Positions 8,801 to 17,307 of a stretch of 30,706 bases of DNA are shown piece by piece. This stretch comes from Prevotella sp. CAG:485 (GTDB taxonomy: Bacteria > Bacteroidota > Bacteroidia > Bacteroidales > Muribaculaceae). The DNA is taken from assembly GCA_000437495.1 (NCBI GenBank), contig FR897808.1:5504-36209 (forward strand). The letters run 5' to 3'. The position numbers and the translations under genes are program-made. The notes under the pieces are model-generated. The model was not told the DNA's origin. It did not search any database and worked only from the letters and a program-made list of their open reading frames with translations. Within the stretch, counting starts at the first letter, position 1. Each line of letters opens with the position of its first letter.

Positions 8801-10330
8801 CGTGGCGGAAGTATTGCCTTCGCACGAGGCCGAAACAGTGTAGTAATACGAGACGTAATTGTCGGGCTCCGTCACCGGGTCGGTTACAGACGTCAGCGGA
8901 GTGGCGGGGTAAACCACCACCGAGTCGGGATAGCGCGTAACGCAGTAAGTGAGTTTGTCGGTGTCCATGTATCCGCCGTTGACAGTAGTGGTAACAGCGG
9001 GCCATTTAATTCTGAAATTACCGTTGGAGTAAGTGAGCGAGGGCGCGGGCGCTGTGGGCGTATCCTTGCCCATGAAGCTGACCACCTTGACGCGTTCGCT
9101 CTCGCCGGCTGAATTGCTGAGCACCACCACGAAAGCCTGGTTGCCGGCCTTTTGAAGCACTACAGGCGCCGAAACCTGCGCACCGTGGGCGGCAGTGCCT
9201 GATGCGGCCTCGAAGCCGTCGACATAGACCTTGTAGCTTACCGACCCGGAGGCAGCCTCACCGTCATAAGTCGTTGCCGGAACGGTGAAATCGACGCTGC
9301 CTGTCAGAGAGCCTGAAGGGAAGATGCACGTTACATTCACCGGAGCTGCCGGCGCTTTGGCCTCGCACACAAACGGAATGTACATGCCCACAATCTCGTC
9401 GTTATACTGCAGCTGACATATCAGAGAGGCTTTGCCGGTGGCGGTGTTCACCTCATACATATAGCCTTTGCCGTCTTCAGGGCTTACGCTCCAGTACATG
9501 CGGCCCGTTTTGCGGTCAATGCAGGCCGACGACAGGAATTTGGGCACTACGCCCGTGGCTCCTATCTTTGTGAAGGCGCCAGTCTTTTTGTTGACCTTGT
9601 AGAAATCGCCGGCAAAGCTGATGGCGTAAATCTGTCCGGCGGCGTCAATGGCCATGGAGTTGATTTGCTCGGTGAGCTCGGCAATGGGGGTAACGGGGTA
9701 TTTGGCATCCTTGTTAAGCTCTATGGTGCCGAACACATAACCCTCGCCGCTCTCTTTGAGGAATACGCCATAGACCACGCCCTTGTCTTCCACCAGTGCG
9801 TTGGCAATAGAGCTTGCGTTGACTGATGTGGTGGATTTCACCACCCAGTTTTTGATGTTGAAGGCCTTCATGGTGCATACGTTATGCCCGTATACCACAC
9901 GGAGGTCCTGGATGTAATACAAATCGTCGGCTACCACGGAGCCGTAAGAGCCTGATAGGTTAGAAGCCGTAGAGAGCGTGCTGAAGTTCTGTCCGTCGGC
10001 CGTAAAGCTCCAAATACCGGCCTTGTGGGCGGCTTTGTTTGATTCGTCGGGGTCCGACTGAACCACATGACCCCATATTGTGGGATAAGCGACGTTCGAC
10101 AGTCGCGGCGCCGAGGCGGTGGCGCGTTGCCTCAGCTGGTCGCTTCTTCCCTCTGTGTATGGCCGGATATCGCCATACACCGCCATTCGGGCATCGGGCT
10201 GCACCGTCACGGCTGAGGCTTCGGGAGTGCTTTGACAGGCCTTCCCTTTGTCTGCATGCTGTGCCGACAACGTGCCTATACTGAGCATGGCAAACACCAA
10301 TGCCAAAGGTTTGTAAAATCTTTTCAACAT
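5834..10330 (-). CDS. Large secreted modular protein with FN3, choice-of-anchor J, CARDB-like and T9SS-type C-terminal domains
   Basis: The 1498-residue protein has a signal peptide (residues 1-23, cut near LSAQ) and no enzyme motif I recognise. Order of modules: a beta-propeller-like segment of WD/NHL-style repeats (about 80-320); FN3-like domains (about 325-420 and 425-520); a choice-of-anchor J (jelly-roll) domain (521-672, ending YIDDIAIS); two FN3-like domains (676-875); a second anchor J domain (880-1048); a CARDB-like domain (1050-1160); and an FN3 whose first strands (1161-1186) are separated from its remaining strands (1370-1427) by a third anchor J domain (1192-1368, ending MIDDVSYR). 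The last 65 residues have the T9SS sorting-domain pattern ATDGTLLF, GVYIVTAG, TKLIVR. It is probably exported by the type IX system and surface-attached or released; the ligand is unknown. A -7 promoter element lies 33 nt upstream of its ATG. Confidence 0.88.
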   Translation of the reverse strand: MLKRFYKPLALVFAMLSIGTLSAQHADKGKACQSTPEASAVTVQPDARMAVYGDIRPYTEGRSDQLRQRATASAPRLSNVAYPTIWGHVVQSDPDESNKAAHKAGIWSFTADGQNFSTLSTASNLSGSYGSVVADDLYYIQDLRVVYGHNVCTMKAFNIKNWVVKSTTSVNASSIANALVEDKGVVYGVFLKESGEGYVFGTIELNKDAKYPVTPIAELTEQINSMAIDAAGQIYAISFAGDFYKVNKKTGAFTKIGATGVVPKFLSSACIDRKTGRMYWSVSPEDGKGYMYEVNTATGKASLICQLQYNDEIVGMYIPFVCEAKAPAAPVNVTCIFPSGSLTGSVDFTVPATTYDGEAASGSVSYKVYVDGFEAASGTAAHGAQVSAPVVLQKAGNQAFVVVLSNSAGESERVKVVSFMGKDTPTAPAPSLTYSNGNFRIKWPAVTTTVNGGYMDTDKLTYCVTRYPDSVVVYPATPLTSVTDPVTEPDNYVSYYYTVSASCEGNTSATGVTNRVGLGNIKAPWKTTFDVAEDFDIFTVIDGNKDGKTWEFYKPQLAARCVPNTGNTAKDDWLITPSIYMEGGKTYYISADAWIGTTNKEKFSMWLGKAPTAEAMTDSIIPETELGSKTRANYGNYITVAESGSYYVGIHGSSDAKRSNIYIDDIAISAAINAGAPDSVTNVVLTPDANGAYTATLRGKTPTVNLIGKPLECKVGVVITRNNSEVKRITELTPGADFSFTDNVDGPGTYTYGITAYNSHGEGTLVQVIDFIGINRPADVTNVRITESASEPGRVTLTWTAPTTDINGRPIPAGKVKYNIVDLSAGNIITVASGISTTSYSWNPPKSDIQDFVSGGVAAVTEGGMANTVNSDLIPAGTPYTSPYRESFDYGKINTVIGRIKVKGSYNWALYRSGTGRIQEKDADGTFGYMAANGGAKGDAGMLVTGKIDLAKLSKPKFSFYVYNNTSQTTKKGNTNGIEVQARVAGDSVWTTLRKATVNELCNGDTSVWRPVRISLDAFKGKCVQLAITATKDAYDYTFIDALQVMEDLENNLSATRIDAPVLVNNNEPFNVDVRVHNNGSLKASGYSVQLFMNNKPEPVATLQGKDLEPDDWYDAGFTRSLGFDDAEENSFSARIIFDADQDKGDNISSSFKVARKVSRKPAPLNLEAHGNDRHNARLTWKAPSAGSGNSESVTDHFENYESFANHGVGEWTFIDGDGAPIGFIKGITLPNIPAYSRQSFFTFDSSYEGLNNTFAAKSGVKYLASMFRMDDGKVDDWAVSPLLSGEQQTITFWAKSYSPNYPEAIEVLYSNTGTKIAHFTKVKDINPVSSEWTQYSFDVPANSKYFAIRSVAAGAFMLMIDDVSYRTRAEKPVGYNVYRNNVKINTEPVTATVYEDNTADKGVATYRVTALYSNEESEPSNSASFTNSADLVNTGLNIYSNSGCIVVEGADGQPVRISATDGTLLFNAVASDTVICPVSPGVYIVTAGSHSTKLIVR

Positions 10331-10363
10331 GTATGGTTAGTTTTAGATGAATCTTTTCAGATG

Positions 10364-10371
10364 CAAAATTA
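10364..10371 (-). promoter_or_regulatory. Bacteroidetes -7 promoter element for the large secreted protein gene
   Basis: Read on the minus strand the octamer is TAATTTTG, a perfect match to the Bacteroidetes TAnnTTTG element. It implies a transcript start roughly 25-30 nt before the ATG at 10330. The -33 TTTG element is not clear. Confidence 0.6.
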
Positions 10372-10408
10372 TGTATCTTCTCCCTGACCATCATTATAAA
10401 AAGTTATT

Positions 10409-10430
10409 TGAAATTCAGAAAATGATTTTC
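10409..10430. promoter_or_regulatory. Two adjacent palindromes in the divergent intergenic region (candidate operator)
   Basis: TGAAATTCA (10409-10417) and GAAAATGATTTTC (10418-10430) are two perfect, abutting inverted repeats. They sit about 60 nt upstream of the Crp-family gene and about 80 nt upstream of the divergent large secreted protein gene. The position fits an operator for a dimeric regulator, possibly autoregulation by the adjacent Crp-family protein. That function is inferred. Confidence 0.35.
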
Positions 10431-10489
10431 ACAGACGTTATATATAGGAAAAACCACTTCAATGCGTTGTAATAGAAAAGGGTGATACC

Positions 10490-11104
10490 ATGGAGAATGA
10501 CAATGGGATGACTTTACGCGAGATTCTGAAAAAATACGGCAGCCTGTCAGAAGAATGTCTACAGGAATTCGAGAGTCAGGCTGTTATGGAGAGCTATATG
10601 CGCAAAGAGGTGATAGAGCCTCAGGGGAAAATCTGCGACAGCCTCTATTTTACGTCGCAGGGACTTACGCGTGTTGCCTTTCACCGCGGGCGCAAGGAAG
10701 ACACAATCTGTTTCGGAGGCGCCGGCGACGTCTTTATGTCGTTTCATTCGCTCTATGGCTCGCAGAAAGCCGTTTTCTCTTTGGTGGCCATTACCGATTT
10801 GACGTGCTACAGAGTGAGCAACAACAGCTTCCGGATGCTGCGTCAGAAATACCCTGATGTGCAGCGCTGGTTTGCCAATATCCTCATGGAGCAGCTGTAC
10901 AGCTTTGAGGAGCTTTACAGCAGGTTGTCGCTGGCCACCCCCGAGGAGCGTATGCGCCGTTTCTGGGACCTTAAATCAGATAACCTGCGGGCTATGTCGG
11001 CATCGCAGCTCACACGCGTTGTCCCTCTCAAAATAATTGCACAATATCTTGGCATGACGGCTCAGACACTGAGTCGTGTGCGCCGTTATCTCGTTGGTAA
11101 GTAA
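10490..11104 (+). CDS. Crp/Fnr-family transcriptional regulator
   Basis: The 204-residue protein has an N-terminal cyclic-nucleotide-binding-like beta-roll (about 25-125, with IEPQGKICDSLYFTSQGLTRV resembling the family's first strands), a long helix (about 125-150, WFANILMEQLYSFEELYSRLS) and a short C-terminal helix-turn-helix (VVPLKIIAQYLGMTAQTLSRVRR, about 175-198). No four-cysteine Fe-S motif typical of FNR is present, and the canonical cAMP-contacting RxS signature is not evident, so the effector is unknown. This compact architecture is common in Bacteroidetes. It is divergent from the large secreted protein gene and converges on hrpB with only 8 nt between them. Confidence 0.9.
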   Translation: MENDNGMTLREILKKYGSLSEECLQEFESQAVMESYMRKEVIEPQGKICDSLYFTSQGLTRVAFHRGRKEDTICFGGAGDVFMSFHSLYGSQKAVFSLVAITDLTCYRVSNNSFRMLRQKYPDVQRWFANILMEQLYSFEELYSRLSLATPEERMRRFWDLKSDNLRAMSASQLTRVVPLKIIAQYLGMTAQTLSRVRRYLVGK

Positions 11105-11112
11105 CCGAAAAA

Positions 11113-13584
11113 TCAACCCTCTTCCGGTTGCAGCGGATTGTCGGGCCAGCGATGTTTGGGGTATCGGCGCCGCAGTTCCTTCCGCACCTCAATATATGTC
11201 GACGACCAGAAGCCGGCTAAGTCAGACGTGAGCTGAACCGGTTTGAAGCCCGGCGACAGCAGCTCCATGAGCACAGCATGGCGGCCGTTGTCAAGGCGCG
11301 GCGTTTGAGTGAGTCCGAAGCAATCCTGCAACCTTGCGCTGACCACAGGCGCCGATGCCGCCGCACGGTAGTCGATGCGGACGCTCCGTCCCGACGGCAG
11401 CCGCAGACGTTCCGGCACCAATTTCTCGGCAGCCTGCTGAACCTCATAGCTAAGCCGCTGCCATGCCACACGGCTCATGCTGATTTTGCGCAAATCACTC
11501 ACCGACACCGGACCCTCAACATATTGCGGCAGCCATTCAGAAGCGCAGGCAAGCAGAGCCTCAATGCTTACATCGGGCAGGTTCAGCTCCGGATGCCAAC
11601 TCGCCAAAGTGGCTATGCGCGTGAGCATATTGCGGTAATCGGCGTTGAAATCGAACATGGTAAGACCCTCCTTCAGCGCCGCCTTGCACAGTGTGTCGAT
11701 GATTTTATCCACCGCAGGCGAGGGGAGAGGCCTGCTTTGCAGCGTCAGCAAGCCAATGCGCAGCTCACTTCGCGCCACGATGCGGCCGGCGCGCGAGTCC
11801 CAGATGAGATTGTCGAAGCTGACGGCAATGGCCTCGGCATATTCCTGCTTCAGAGGCGCCGCGAGGAAGATGCGCGTGTCGAGGGCTCCCACGGCCAGAA
11901 AACGGTGCCTTGCAAGGTCATCCTCGGCGCCTAACGACACATATTTGCCCGAAGCTAGCCGGTAACGCCCGTCGTCGCCACGCATCGCTATAAGGCGCGG
12001 ATACGCCACCGCAAGGAGCAACCCCGCGTCCATGGCGTCAGGTATGGAATTATCCTCAGGAGCATCTACAATGCGCCGATACTGGCGCGCTATTTCGGCT
12101 ATTCGGCGCCACTGACCCGGGCGTTTGGCGGCGCGATTCTGCCGCAGCATAATCAGCCGGGTGTTTATGTCGGCATCCTTCTCGCTGTCGAGCAAATCCT
12201 TCTCCTCAAGAATCGCCGCTATGTCGGCTGCCAAAGCCTTCATGCTGTTCAGCGGCGAGTGCAGCAGCATGGCGGCAATGCGCGGATGACAAGGCAGCTG
12301 AGCCATTCGGCGGCCTAAAGCAGTGATGACGCCCTGACCGTTTATAGCGCCCAAATTCTGCAGCAACCGTTGAGCCTGAGCCAAAGCCCCCGGCGGCGGA
12401 GGCGTTATCCAGGGCAGAAGTTCCGGATGACTCTCGCCCCAGGCAGCCACCGACATTACCATAGGCGCCAGGTCGGCTGAGAGAATCTCCGGCTCGCGGT
12501 TCTCTTTCATAGAGCCTTCGGCCGGTTTCGACCAGAGCCTGTAACAGACCCCCGGGCCGAGCCTTCCGCTGCGGCCGCTGCGCTGACGGGCCATGTCGAG
12601 CGATATGCGCACCGTTTCGAGGCGGCTGAGAGAGTCGGCCGGATTGTAGCGCAAAGTGCGGCAGAAGCCCGAATCGACAACCGTTGTAATGCCCTCAATG
12701 GTGAGCGATGTCTCCGCAATGGGCGTGGCCAACACCACTTTGCGGAGCCCCTGTGGCGACGGTGTCAACACCCCGTGCTGTTCCTCCGGCGGCATCAGTC
12801 CGTAGAGCGGCATTATAAGCAATTTGTCATCCTCCGTCGACAGTCCCGACAGCAACTCCTTGCAGCGCATAATCTCAGCTTTGCCGGGCAGGAAAGCCAG
12901 AATGTCGCCCTGCTGTTCGCGCAAAGCCTTCGCCACCCCTTTGGCCACATCCACGGCGCAGTTGAACATATCCGTGTCGGGCAAACGGAGAATCTTCACC
13001 TCATGGAGAAATCCGCTGCTTTCTATCACGGGAGCTTTGAGGAAGCGGCTGATTGAGGAGGTGTCGATAGTGGCCGACATGATGATGACGCGCAGGTCCG
13101 GGCGTACCAGATTCTGAGCCTGCAAGGTTAGCGCCAGAGCCAGGTCTGAGGCCATGCTGCGCTCGTGAAATTCGTCGAATATCACCGCTCCGTAGCCCTC
13201 GAGGGTGGGGTCGTCGATTAACATTCGCTCCAGTATCCCCTCGGTGATTACCTCGATGCGTGTGTTGGCCGATACCTTCGTCTCAAACCGTATGCGGTAA
13301 CCCACGGTGTCGCCGGGTCGCGAGCCGAGCATATCGGCCATTCTCATGGCTATCTGACGTGCTGCAAGACGCCGAGGCTCAAGCAACAGCACCTTGCCCG
13401 GCACAGAACTCTGCATCAGACCCTGAAGCACAACAAAGGGCAACAGGGTGGATTTGCCCGAGCCGGGAGGCGCCGTAACAACGAGTCGCGGCGTGCGTGC
13501 CAGCGACTCGTTGATGCGTTCGGCTATTTCCCCTGCAGGGAGTTCGGCGCTATATTTGCGTATGGTGTCTTCTATGCTTTGCAT
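11113..13584 (-). CDS. hrpB: ATP-dependent RNA helicase HrpB
   Basis: The 823-residue DEAH-type helicase has Walker A APPGSGKST (38-46), motif II DEFHERS (137-143, Phe in place of the usual Ala), motif III MSATID (169-174) and motif VI RQRSGRSGRLGPG. The C-terminal half matches HrpB, ending in YPKHRWPDNP, a typical end for the family. HrpB's physiological role is poorly known, although the family has RNA-stimulated ATPase activity. The length is as expected (about 820). It converges on the Crp-family gene. It has its own -7 promoter element just upstream and follows the transporter gene on the same strand with a 41-nt gap. Confidence 0.95.
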   Translation of the reverse strand: MQSIEDTIRKYSAELPAGEIAERINESLARTPRLVVTAPPGSGKSTLLPFVVLQGLMQSSVPGKVLLLEPRRLAARQIAMRMADMLGSRPGDTVGYRIRFETKVSANTRIEVITEGILERMLIDDPTLEGYGAVIFDEFHERSMASDLALALTLQAQNLVRPDLRVIIMSATIDTSSISRFLKAPVIESSGFLHEVKILRLPDTDMFNCAVDVAKGVAKALREQQGDILAFLPGKAEIMRCKELLSGLSTEDDKLLIMPLYGLMPPEEQHGVLTPSPQGLRKVVLATPIAETSLTIEGITTVVDSGFCRTLRYNPADSLSRLETVRISLDMARQRSGRSGRLGPGVCYRLWSKPAEGSMKENREPEILSADLAPMVMSVAAWGESHPELLPWITPPPPGALAQAQRLLQNLGAINGQGVITALGRRMAQLPCHPRIAAMLLHSPLNSMKALAADIAAILEEKDLLDSEKDADINTRLIMLRQNRAAKRPGQWRRIAEIARQYRRIVDAPEDNSIPDAMDAGLLLAVAYPRLIAMRGDDGRYRLASGKYVSLGAEDDLARHRFLAVGALDTRIFLAAPLKQEYAEAIAVSFDNLIWDSRAGRIVARSELRIGLLTLQSRPLPSPAVDKIIDTLCKAALKEGLTMFDFNADYRNMLTRIATLASWHPELNLPDVSIEALLACASEWLPQYVEGPVSVSDLRKISMSRVAWQRLSYEVQQAAEKLVPERLRLPSGRSVRIDYRAAASAPVVSARLQDCFGLTQTPRLDNGRHAVLMELLSPGFKPVQLTSDLAGFWSSTYIEVRKELRRRYPKHRWPDNPLQPEEG

Positions 13585-13606
13585 CGCAGTTGTCGGTTCT
13601 GCAATG

Positions 13607-13614
13607 CAAAGTTA
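13607..13614 (-). promoter_or_regulatory. -7 promoter element upstream of hrpB
   Basis: Minus-strand TAACTTTG is a perfect TAnnTTTG match. It would start transcription about 15 nt before the hrpB ATG, in the 41-nt gap after the transporter stop codon. This suggests hrpB can be transcribed separately from the phosphate transporter gene. Confidence 0.55.
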
Positions 13615-13625
13615 CGGATAATTTT

Positions 13626-15920
13626 TCAGACCGGAGCAACGGCCAAAGGGGCATTTTCGGCCGGATGACCCGTGTAGTTGTTGTCGCGCAGTTTGGCTGC
13701 CGAGCGCAGGAAGCTGCGGTTGGAGGAAATCAGCTCGCGCGTTTCCTGAAGCATATTGAGATAGACGTAAAGCACAGACATTGCCGACGGCGAGTCATCG
13801 CGTATGGAGGCATAGAGGCGGTGATAGATGTCTGAGATGCGGTATTTGAGCTGTTCGCAATGTGAGCGGATGTAGTCGGCGCCCGAGGGGTCGAAGGCGT
13901 TGAGGAGGTCGATGGTGTCGTTGAGCAGTATCGACACTTCGGTGCAGATAAGGTCGAAATCGTCGGCATATTCCTCAGGCAGCGGATTCAGGTTGCTCTG
14001 CGTGTGCTCCTTGCATACCTCGGCAATGCGCCGCAGGTTATAGAGCATCGACATACAGCAGTTGTTGCCCAAATAGAACCAGGTGCTCTTCTCAATGGCC
14101 AGAGGTCGGGGCAGATGACGCAGGCAAAGCGTCTCTTTGCGGCGGTCGGCTTTGAGCAGCTTCTTGGCTTCGCGCAAATCGCGTTCTGCGCGGTTGAGGC
14201 CGCTGAGGCTCTCTTTGCGGAACGACTCGGTGACGGCAAGAAAATTCTGCTGCGCAAAGATGAGGAAGCGTTGCTGGTTGCTGTTGATGTATGAAAGAAA
14301 CAGCGGCCATACCTTCGACTTATCGGTGGTGGCAAGGATGTCGTGGAAAGCCGTGTCAGCTTTCTCTTCCTTGTTCTTTTTGGAGAAACGGCGGTTGCTT
14401 CTGATGATGATGGCAATTGTGGCGCAAGCAAGGAGCAGCATCACCCAATGGCCGCCGAAGTGCATGGCCAACACCAGAATACCGGCACCTATGAAGGCCA
14501 CGCCGGCAGTGAGGAACCATCCGCCAATCACCGACATTACGCCTGTGATGCGGAAGACGGCGCTCTCACGGCCCCAGGCGCGGTCAGCCAATGAAGTGCC
14601 CATGGCCACCATAAAGGTGACGAATGTGGTGGAAAGGGGCAGTTTGAGCGATGTGCCGAGAGCTATCAGGGCACCGGCGAGTACCAGGTTGACCGACCCG
14701 CGTATCAGGTCGAAAGCGGCACCATTTTCCATTATTGTCTCGTCGGCGTTGAAGCGCTTGTTGAACCAGCGGCGCACTTTGGGCGGCGTGATGCGCTCCA
14801 CAGCCTCCGCCACAGCCACGGTCTTGCGCACCAGTGTGCGGGCTATGCGCGAGGAGCCGAACATCTCGTCACCACCGGCCTGGCTGCCGAGTCCAACTTC
14901 TGTCTGCGACACTTTCTGCGCCTTTTTGGAGGTGGCCAGCGAGACTACCATGATGACGCCGGCGCCGATAAGGAACCACAGCGAGGTGTTCGACGGGCCG
15001 TTGAGCGATGACATCAGGAAACCGTTGTAATCGCCGGCGCCATTGGCCGAATAATCCATGTATGAGGAGAGTCCGGTGAGGGGTACGCCGATGAAGTTCA
15101 CCAGGTCGTTGCCGGCAAAGGCTATTGCCAAGGCAAAGGTGCCTGTGAGGACTATGACTTTCAGTACGTTGACTTTCAGAATGTGAAGCAATTGCATCAG
15201 CAATGTGAACGAGATGAAGCAAATTGTGAGAATAATGGCAGTGTGGGTGTTTATCCATTCCTTCACCGCCGGAGTCATGAAGGTGAGGTCTTTGGCGCCT
15301 TTGATGATAAGGAAATAGACTATGGCGGTGATGCAGATGCCTCCGAAGATGCCGATGTTCCATTTCAGCCGTCGGCGGTAGTTGAAAGTGAAGAGCATAC
15401 GGGCCAGAAACTGCACCAACATACCGAAGACAAAGGCTATGGCCACTGACAGGAAGATGCCTAAAATCACCGAAAGGGCCTTTTCTGTATTCAGCAAATC
15501 GTTGAAAGCCAGTCCGGTGGTGTCGGAGGCCATTTTTATGATTGATACCACGAAAGTGGCGCCGAGCAGCTCAAAGACCATCGATACGGTGGTGGATGTG
15601 GGCAGTCCGAGGGTGTTGAACACATCAAGCAGAATGATGTCTGTAACCATCACTGCCATGAAGATGCACACCAAATCGTAGAACGAGAATTGCTCGGGGC
15701 GGAAGATTCCGTGCCTGGCAATATCCATCATGCCGTTACTCATGGCGGCGCCTATGAAGACGCCTATGGAAGCTACTATCAGAACTCGCTTGAGGGGAGC
15801 GGCCTTGGAGCCGATGGCGGAATTGAGGAAATTTACCGCGTCGTTGCTGACACCCACTGAGAGGTCGAAAATCGCCAGCAAAAATAGAAAAATGATAATG
15901 CAGAGAAAAATTATATCCAT
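13626..15920 (-). CDS. PiT-family inorganic phosphate transporter with C-terminal PhoU-like domain
   Basis: This 764-residue inner-membrane protein carries the PHO4/PiT inverted-repeat signatures: SNDAVNFLNSAIGSKAA (25-41) and AGNDLVNFIG (269-278), plus the paired LPTSTT (106-111) and LPLSTTF (427-433) loops. Roughly 10-12 hydrophobic segments span residues 1-505, with a cytosolic loop at about 331-400. Residues 525-745 are soluble and helical and resemble PhoU-like regulatory domains. Ordinary PiT proteins are about 400-500 residues, so this is the longer, fused Bacteroidetes form. Family members move phosphate with H+ or Na+ or as metal-phosphate. A response regulator and histidine kinase lie immediately upstream on the same strand. 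A candidate -7 promoter element lies about 70 nt upstream. Confidence 0.93.
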   Translation of the reverse strand: MDIIFLCIIIFLFLLAIFDLSVGVSNDAVNFLNSAIGSKAAPLKRVLIVASIGVFIGAAMSNGMMDIARHGIFRPEQFSFYDLVCIFMAVMVTDIILLDVFNTLGLPTSTTVSMVFELLGATFVVSIIKMASDTTGLAFNDLLNTEKALSVILGIFLSVAIAFVFGMLVQFLARMLFTFNYRRRLKWNIGIFGGICITAIVYFLIIKGAKDLTFMTPAVKEWINTHTAIILTICFISFTLLMQLLHILKVNVLKVIVLTGTFALAIAFAGNDLVNFIGVPLTGLSSYMDYSANGAGDYNGFLMSSLNGPSNTSLWFLIGAGVIMVVSLATSKKAQKVSQTEVGLGSQAGGDEMFGSSRIARTLVRKTVAVAEAVERITPPKVRRWFNKRFNADETIMENGAAFDLIRGSVNLVLAGALIALGTSLKLPLSTTFVTFMVAMGTSLADRAWGRESAVFRITGVMSVIGGWFLTAGVAFIGAGILVLAMHFGGHWVMLLLACATIAIIIRSNRRFSKKNKEEKADTAFHDILATTDKSKVWPLFLSYINSNQQRFLIFAQQNFLAVTESFRKESLSGLNRAERDLREAKKLLKADRRKETLCLRHLPRPLAIEKSTWFYLGNNCCMSMLYNLRRIAEVCKEHTQSNLNPLPEEYADDFDLICTEVSILLNDTIDLLNAFDPSGADYIRSHCEQLKYRISDIYHRLYASIRDDSPSAMSVLYVYLNMLQETRELISSNRSFLRSAAKLRDNNYTGHPAENAPLAVAPV

Positions 15921-15989
15921 TTAGATGAGCTTTGATTTTCCAATGCAAAGGTCTCTAAACGATATTACATAAAGATTGCACTCATATTA

Positions 15990-15997
15990 CAAATTTA
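15990..15997 (-). promoter_or_regulatory. -7 promoter element upstream of the phosphate transporter
   Basis: Minus-strand TAAATTTG matches TAnnTTTG. It lies in the 130-nt gap between the kinase stop codon and the transporter ATG and would give a leader of about 60 nt. No clear -33 TTTG is seen, which would be compatible with an activator-dependent promoter. Confidence 0.45.
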
Positions 15998-16050
15998 TTA
16001 AAGATGCGGGTCTGGCGGGTGGTTATGCGGCTTCAGCGGCCTTTGCAGGG

Positions 16051-17307
16051 TTATTTCCTGAGCGAGAAAATAAACCTGAGACCTCCCAAGGGCAGATTCT
16101 CGGCCTTGATGGTGCCACCGTGCCATTGCACGGCATTCTTTACAATTGCCAGTCCGAGTCCTGTGCCGCCCGACTGGCGCGACCTGCCTTTGTCTACGCG
16201 GTAGAAGCGCTCGAAGATTTTGTTGATGTGGCGCTGAGGCACCCCTTTCCCATTGTCGGCAAACGAGAAGATATATTCTGTGGGAGTGCGCCGCAGCAGG
16301 CTGATGGTGATTTTTGAGCCTTCGGAGTAGGCGAGGGCGTTATTTATAAGGTTGCGGAAGACTGAGGCCAACAACGATGCGTTACCCTGAATCCATAGCT
16401 CATCGGGCACTTTGTTGTTGATGGTGAAGTTCTTGCCCCGGGCCACCTCTTCATATTCCTTGCATACCTCAGCCACCACGCCGCCGGCGTTTATCTTTTG
16501 CCTGTCAATCTGTTTGCCTCCGTCTTCAATGCGAGTCAGCGCCGACACGTCGGCCAACAGCGACTGCAGCCTTTGATTGGCATCGTAACAGCGCTTGATG
16601 AAGTTGTTGCGGCGTTCGGCGTCCAAGTCGGGATGCTCAAGAAGAGTCTCCAGACACACCTGCATGGAAGCCGCAGGTGTCTTCAGCTCGTGGTTCAGGT
16701 TGTTGGTAATCTGGCGCTTTATGCGCGATTCCTCCTTCTCAATGTCGCTGCCCATGCGCCGGGTGGCAAAATAGCCCATGATGGACATAACGGCGGTTAC
16801 CGCTAACATGAACCAGAGAAAAGCGCCGTCGGCGGCCAACACATGATTTAGGTTCATGGAATAGGGTATGGCAGTGCGCACAACATACTTGTCGCCTCTT
16901 GTGGCCGAATAGAAATACGTCTTGCCGTTGGTGTCGCTGTGGCGTCGCAGCGTGTAACCTTCGCCTGTTGCAAGAGCCTCGGCTATCTCTTCGCGGTTGA
17001 GATGCGAGGTGCCGGGCAGAGCGTCGAGCGAGTTGTCGTATATCACCTTCCCCTGTTTGTCGATTACGCTGATGCGCAGTCCGTGGATGTCAACCGGCGG
17101 CACTGTGAGTCTTCCCGTTGAATCAAGCCGCGACAGAATGAGGTCGTTGACCACCTGCAGCCGCGAGTTAAGCTCTTCGGCCTTGAACTTCTTTTCGCGC
17201 TGATACTGAAACAAGGCCAGGCTACCCACAAGAAGCCAGGAATAAAACAGCAATCCTAAGAACAGCCGCTTGTGGTAGGTCAGTCTAAAGCACGAAAGCA
17301 TATCCAT
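16051..17307 (-). CDS. Two-component sensor histidine kinase
   Basis: The 418-residue membrane kinase has a first transmembrane helix at about residues 14-34, a periplasmic sensor region of about 125 residues, and a second helix at about 160-181. The DHp domain has NHELKTPAASMQ with the phospho-accepting His 206, followed by the N box (NALAYSEG), G1 (FADNGKGVP) and G2 (GGTGLGLAIVKN) of the HATPase domain. It phosphorylates the response regulator encoded just upstream, whose 3' end overlaps this start by 23 nt (17 nt if the second ATG at 17301 is used), implying translational coupling. The phosphate transporter downstream makes a PhoR-like role plausible; that is inference only. Confidence 0.93.
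   Translation of the reverse strand: MDMLSCFRLTYHKRLFLGLLFYSWLLVGSLALFQYQREKKFKAEELNSRLQVVNDLILSRLDSTGRLTVPPVDIHGLRISVIDKQGKVIYDNSLDALPGTSHLNREEIAEALATGEGYTLRRHSDTNGKTYFYSATRGDKYVVRTAIPYSMNLNHVLAADGAFLWFMLAVTAVMSIMGYFATRRMGSDIEKEESRIKRQITNNLNHELKTPAASMQVCLETLLEHPDLDAERRNNFIKRCYDANQRLQSLLADVSALTRIEDGGKQIDRQKINAGGVVAEVCKEYEEVARGKNFTINNKVPDELWIQGNASLLASVFRNLINNALAYSEGSKITISLLRRTPTEYIFSFADNGKGVPQRHINKIFERFYRVDKGRSRQSGGTGLGLAIVKNAVQWHGGTIKAENLPLGGLRFIFSLRK

Noticed and set aside
11278..11934. 218-residue + strand open frame opposite hrpB
   Set aside because: Antisense to a well-matched helicase C-terminal region, with no motif.
14137..15030. 297-residue + strand open frame opposite the phosphate transporter
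   Set aside because: Antisense shadow of a membrane protein gene, with a Ser/Thr/Arg-rich translation lacking domains.
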